Of a DNA stretch of 64,000 nucleotides, positions 60,917 through 64,000 are shown one piece after another. How positions within the stretch are numbered: the stretch's first letter is position 1; each line of letters starts with the position of its first letter. Location of the stretch: positions 62,001-126,000 of the forward strand of contig CANJJE010000003.1 in assembly GCA_947474755.1 (NCBI GenBank). Direction: 5' to 3'. The notes beneath the pieces are model-generated. The model saw only the letters and a list, made by a program, of their open reading frames with translations. It searched no databases and was not told where the DNA came from. Made by a program: the position numbers and the translations under genes. This DNA is from Burkholderiales bacterium. GTDB taxonomy: Bacteria; Pseudomonadota; Gammaproteobacteria; Burkholderiales; Burkholderiaceae_C.

Positions 60917-61774
60917 TTGACGACGCGTCGGACTGCCAAAGCGCCATCGCTGCTGACGGCCTTCGTCCTGCACCGCTATGACTGGAGCGAATCCAGCCTG
61001 ATCCTTGATGTCTTCACCCGGGAGCAGGGCCGACTCGTCGTGGCGGCCAAGGGTGCGAAGCGGCCATATTCCCAGTTGCGTTCGGTGCTGCTGCCCTTCC
61101 AGCGTCTGCACCTGTCGCTCGGTCGAACGCCCAAATCCGGGACAGCGGACGCACAGCACGCCGACGCCCCGACACGCGAAGTACAGACCTTGCGCAGCGC
61201 CGACTGGGCCGGTGGTGCGGCGATGCTGACCGGCGCTGCGCTGTTCAGCGGCTTCTACCTGAACGAACTGCTGATGAAGCTGCTGGCCCGCCAGGACGCG
61301 CACCCGCTGCTGTTCGACGCCTATGCGCAAACCTTGCCAGCACTTGGCGGCGGTGATGACACTCAGGTGCAAGCTGCACTGCGTGCCTTCGAGGTCACGC
61401 TGTTGCAGCAGCTCGGTGTGCTGCCCGATCTGAGCCTGGTGACGCTGACGCTTGACACGGTCGATCCGGATGTCCGTTATGCCTTGCGGCCCGAAGCAGG
61501 TGTCACAGTGGCCCAGGCGGATGATGCTTCGGTTTCAGGCGCAATGCTTGTGGGCATGCAGGCGGCGCTGATGCACGGTAGCGTGAGGGCACTTCAACAG
61601 AGCTGCGCCAGCGCCTTGCCGGAATGGCGTGGCCTGCTGCGCGGCTTGCTTCACTATCATCTGGGCTCGTCGGTGTTGCGCACGCGGCAGGTGATGCTGG
61701 GCCTGCAAAGCCTGGCGCCGTTGCCCTCCGCTGCTGTCGCCGGCCAACTCGGCCCGGATCCACGCCCGTCATGA
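60917..61774 (+). CDS. recO: DNA repair protein RecO
   Basis: Helps load RecA on gapped DNA. 285 residues. The N-terminal OB fold is AFVLHRYDWSESSLILDVFTREQGRLVVAAKGAKRPYSQLRSVLLPFQRLHLSL. The helical C-terminal part begins with GFYLNELLMKLLARQDAHPLLFDAY and includes LRAFEVTLLQQLGVLPDLS. The zinc Cys seen in some RecO proteins is lacking. The start is assigned to TTG 60917 with no good alternative; pdxJ begins in its stop. Confidence 0.92.
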   Translation: MTTRRTAKAPSLLTAFVLHRYDWSESSLILDVFTREQGRLVVAAKGAKRPYSQLRSVLLPFQRLHLSLGRTPKSGTADAQHADAPTREVQTLRSADWAGGAAMLTGAALFSGFYLNELLMKLLARQDAHPLLFDAYAQTLPALGGGDDTQVQAALRAFEVTLLQQLGVLPDLSLVTLTLDTVDPDVRYALRPEAGVTVAQADDASVSGAMLVGMQAALMHGSVRALQQSCASALPEWRGLLRGLLHYHLGSSVLRTRQVMLGLQSLAPLPSAAVAGQLGPDPRPS

Positions 61775-62574
61775 ACCCCTTGCTCACCACCGGCTTCGAT
61801 GCGCACCGCGGGCACACCTCGCTGTCGGTCAACCTGAACAAGGTGGCCTTGCTGCGCAACCAGCGCGATCTCGGCATCCCGAGCGTGACCCGCGCAGCAA
61901 CGTCGGCACTGCGGGCGGGCGCCAATGGCATCACGGTGCACCCGCGGCCCGACCAGCGTCACATCCGCACTGCCGATGTGTTCGATCTCGCCGCATTGAT
62001 GCAGGACTGGCCGCAAGCCGAATACAACATTGAGGGTAACCCTCTGCACAACCTGATGGACGTGATCCGCGAGGTGAAGCGCCGCGGTCTGCCGCTGCAT
62101 CAGTGCACCTTCGTCCCCGATGCGATGGACCAGGCGACGTCCGACCACGGCTGGCAGTTTCCGCAGGACGCTGCCGTGCTCGCACCGCTGATTGCCGAGG
62201 CACAGTCGCTCGGAGTGCGGGTCAGCTTGTTCATGGACCCTCTGCCACGAGCGATGCGAGCGGTGCGTGTGCTCGGTGCGCAGCGCGTCGAGCTATACAC
62301 CGAAAGCTATGCAAGGGTGCACGGAACGAGCGATCAGGCCACGATCCTGGCTGGCTTCACTGCCACAGCCAAGGCGGCGCAGATCGAAGACCTGCAACTG
62401 AATGCGGGCCATGATCTGAATCGCGACAACCTGACCGACTTCCTGCGTGCCGTGCCCGGCGTGCAGGAGGTGTCGATTGGCCATGCGTTGATCGCCGATG
62501 CGCTGGAACTGGGCTTGACCGAGACCGTTCGCGATTACCTGCGATGTATCCATCGGGCGAATGCAGCCGCATGA
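61771..62574 (+). CDS. pdxJ: Pyridoxine 5'-phosphate synthase
   Basis: The last step of the DXP-dependent vitamin B6 pathway. 267 residues, TIM barrel. [42 protein letters not shown], and YNIEGNP are binding-site blocks; HQCTFVPD and ELYTESYA and [12 protein letters not shown] follow in the usual order. Start ATG 61771 overlaps recO (ATGA); acpS starts in its stop. Confidence 0.97.
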   Translation: MNPLLTTGFDAHRGHTSLSVNLNKVALLRNQRDLGIPSVTRAATSALRAGANGITVHPRPDQRHIRTADVFDLAALMQDWPQAEYNIEGNPLHNLMDVIREVKRRGLPLHQCTFVPDAMDQATSDHGWQFPQDAAVLAPLIAEAQSLGVRVSLFMDPLPRAMRAVRVLGAQRVELYTESYARVHGTSDQATILAGFTATAKAAQIEDLQLNAGHDLNRDNLTDFLRAVPGVQEVSIGHALIADALELGLTETVRDYLRCIHRANAAA

Positions 62575-62966
62575 TCTACGGCGTCGGCACCGACCTCTGT
62601 GACCTGCGGCGCATGGGCGCGACACTGGTGCGGCGCGGTGAGCGCTTTGCGGAAAAGGTGTTGGGCCCGCAGGAGTTGCAGGTGTTCCGCGCCCGACGCG
62701 CCCGGGTCGAGGCGCGCGGCATCAGCTACCTGGGCACGCGTTTCTCGGCGAAGGAATCCTTTTCCAAGGCGATCGGTCTCGGTCTGCGATTGCCAATGAC
62801 CTGGCGAGCCTGCGAAATCCTGAACCTGCCCAGCGGGCAGCCTCACATCGTCCTGCACGGGGAACTGGCTGCATGGTTCGAAGCGCGTGGGCTCAGGGCC
62901 CATGTCAGCATCACCGATGAAACCGATTACGCGACCAGCTTCGTGGTCGTCGAGACTCAGACATGA
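62571..62966 (+). CDS. acpS: Holo-ACP synthase
   Basis: Adds the phosphopantetheine arm to AcpP. 131 residues. The metal-binding Asp8 is in [11 protein letters not shown] and Glu62 in [28 protein letters not shown] is the C-terminal block. It acts on the product of acpP at 49355. Overlaps pdxJ and nagZ by four bases each. Confidence 0.96.
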   Translation: MIYGVGTDLCDLRRMGATLVRRGERFAEKVLGPQELQVFRARRARVEARGISYLGTRFSAKESFSKAIGLGLRLPMTWRACEILNLPSGQPHIVLHGELAAWFEARGLRAHVSITDETDYATSFVVVETQT

Positions 62967-64000
62967 AGAAGACCCGTTCTGCCAAGGCCACCGACCGCGC
63001 GACAACTGTGACTGGGCAGCCAGTTGCCCATGCCCCGGTCGTGCTCGACATCGAAGGCTTGCGGCTGAATGCCGACGATCGCCGACGCCTGCGCCATCCG
63101 CTGACGGGTGGCTTGATCCTGTTTGCGCGCAACTGGCAGGACCGCCAGCAACTCACCGAACTGACCGCCGAGATCAAGTCTGTCCGCCCTGATGTGCTGA
63201 TCTGCGTGGACCACGAAGGCGGCCGCGTGCAGCGCTTTCGCACTGACGGGTTCACACACCTGCCACCGATGCGGCTGCTCGGCGAGCAGTGGATGCGCGA
63301 GCCGCTGGGCGCCACCGATGCCGCCACCGCCAGCGGCTTCGTGCTGGGGGCGGAGCTGCGCGCCTGCGGCGTCGACCTCAGCTTCACGCCGGTGCTCGAC
63401 CTCGACTACGGGTGCAGCGCGGTGATCGGTGACCGGGCGTTCCACCGCGATCCGCGCGTGGTGACGCTGCTGGCCAAGAGTCTGATGCAGGGCCTGCTGC
63501 AGGCGGGCATGGCACATTGCGGCAAGCATTTCCCCGGCCACGGCCATGTGAAGGCTGACAGCCACACCGAGATTCCGATCGACAAGCGAACGCTCAAGGC
63601 CATCCTCGCCGATGACGCACGGCCTTACGAGTGGCTGAGCACCAGTCTGGCCAGCGTGATGCCGGCGCACGTTGTCTATCCAAAGATCGATGCGAACCCG
63701 GCCGGCTTCTCGCCGCGCTGGTTGAAGGAGATCCTGCGACAGCAGCTCGGCTTCACCGGTGCTGTGTTCAGCGATGACCTGAGCATGGCTGGCGCGCGAC
63801 GCATCGCGGGCGTCGAGGTCAGCTACACCGACGCGGCCGAGGTGGCACTGAACGCCGGCTGTGACCTGGTGCTGCTGTGCAACCAGTCAGTCGATGGCGG
63901 TGCCGCGGTCGACGCCTTGCTCGATGGCCTGCTGGCCTCGCAGGCCCAGGGCCACTGGCAGGCCGACGAGGACAGCGAGCAGCGCCGGCTGGCGCTGCTA
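62963..64000 (+). CDS. nagZ: Beta-N-acetylhexosaminidase NagZ, partial (right edge)
   Basis: Family GH3 glycosidase of cell-wall recycling; removes GlcNAc from 1,6-anhydro-muropeptides in the cytosol. 346 codons are in the window and the end is missing. [63 protein letters not shown] (the His-containing acid/base loop) and FSDDLSM with nucleophile Asp271 are present. It has an N-terminal extension of ~25 residues over E. coli NagZ. Starts in the acpS stop. Confidence 0.96.
   Translation, partial: MKKTRSAKATDRATTVTGQPVAHAPVVLDIEGLRLNADDRRRLRHPLTGGLILFARNWQDRQQLTELTAEIKSVRPDVLICVDHEGGRVQRFRTDGFTHLPPMRLLGEQWMREPLGATDAATASGFVLGAELRACGVDLSFTPVLDLDYGCSAVIGDRAFHRDPRVVTLLAKSLMQGLLQAGMAHCGKHFPGHGHVKADSHTEIPIDKRTLKAILADDARPYEWLSTSLASVMPAHVVYPKIDANPAGFSPRWLKEILRQQLGFTGAVFSDDLSMAGARRIAGVEVSYTDAAEVALNAGCDLVLLCNQSVDGGAAVDALLDGLLASQAQGHWQADEDSEQRRLALL

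Noticed and set aside
1-64000. tRNA, rRNA or CRISPR arrays
   Set aside because: No cloverleaf-like T-loop (GGTTCRANNCC) pattern, rRNA segment or regularly spaced direct repeats were recognised by eye.

Overview
The window is GC-rich, densely coded DNA from a betaproteobacterium, most likely a member of the Burkholderiales (Rubrivivax/Leptothrix/Comamonadaceae-like). The evidence is the right-hand gene order (maf, yceD, rpmF, plsX, fabHDG, acpP, fabF, rpoE, mucA, mucB, degP, lepA, lepB, DUF4845, rnc, era, recO, pdxJ, acpS, nagZ), which is typical of that order of bacteria, and many 1-4 nt stop/start overlaps. No rRNA, tRNA, CRISPR array, insertion sequence or prophage was recognised.

Region by region: 1-4700 holds the end of a copper-type P-ATPase gene, a possible antitoxin-like orphan, an FMN-type general stress protein, fumC, and four small envelope proteins (a collagen-like lipoprotein, DUF3309, DUF2177 and a Cys-repeat periplasmic protein). 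4818-9814 is a three-gene unit: dabB and dabA (energy-coupled inorganic carbon uptake) followed by a DUF6671 gene coupled to dabA. 9889-10643 is a minus-strand Phd/PIN toxin-antitoxin pair. 10794-16216 (minus) holds ychF, a DMT exporter, a MOSC protein and an AsmA-family protein. 16294-24717 (plus) holds a UbiH-like hydroxylase, dsbC, a photolyase-like FAD protein with an unusual layout, DUF3429, nei, an M61 peptidase, a DUF3108 protein and an enoyl-CoA hydratase. A 400-base non-coding stretch with long inverted repeats follows, then lysS on the minus strand.

27012-41210 is a surface-polysaccharide locus. On the plus strand a tightly overlapping run encodes a methyltransferase, a flippase, three glycosyltransferases, a second methyltransferase, a DegT aminotransferase, a PglC/WbaP-type priming transferase and a FlaA1/PglF-type dehydratase. 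Converging on it from the other strand are dTDP-L-rhamnose genes rfbBDAC and a second, WecA/MraY-type priming enzyme. No Wzy polymerase or Wza/Wzc export gene is visible inside the window.

41327-64000 is the conserved chromosomal backbone: a DEAD-box helicase, an RsmI-like methyltransferase, maf, yceD, rpmF, the fatty-acid synthesis cluster, the sigma-E envelope-stress module with its DegP protease, and the lepA-to-nagZ translation/RNA-processing run, cut at the right edge inside nagZ. Between degP and lepA lies a 447-base gap with a promoter-like hexamer, two hairpins and a T-tract that could be a small RNA gene.
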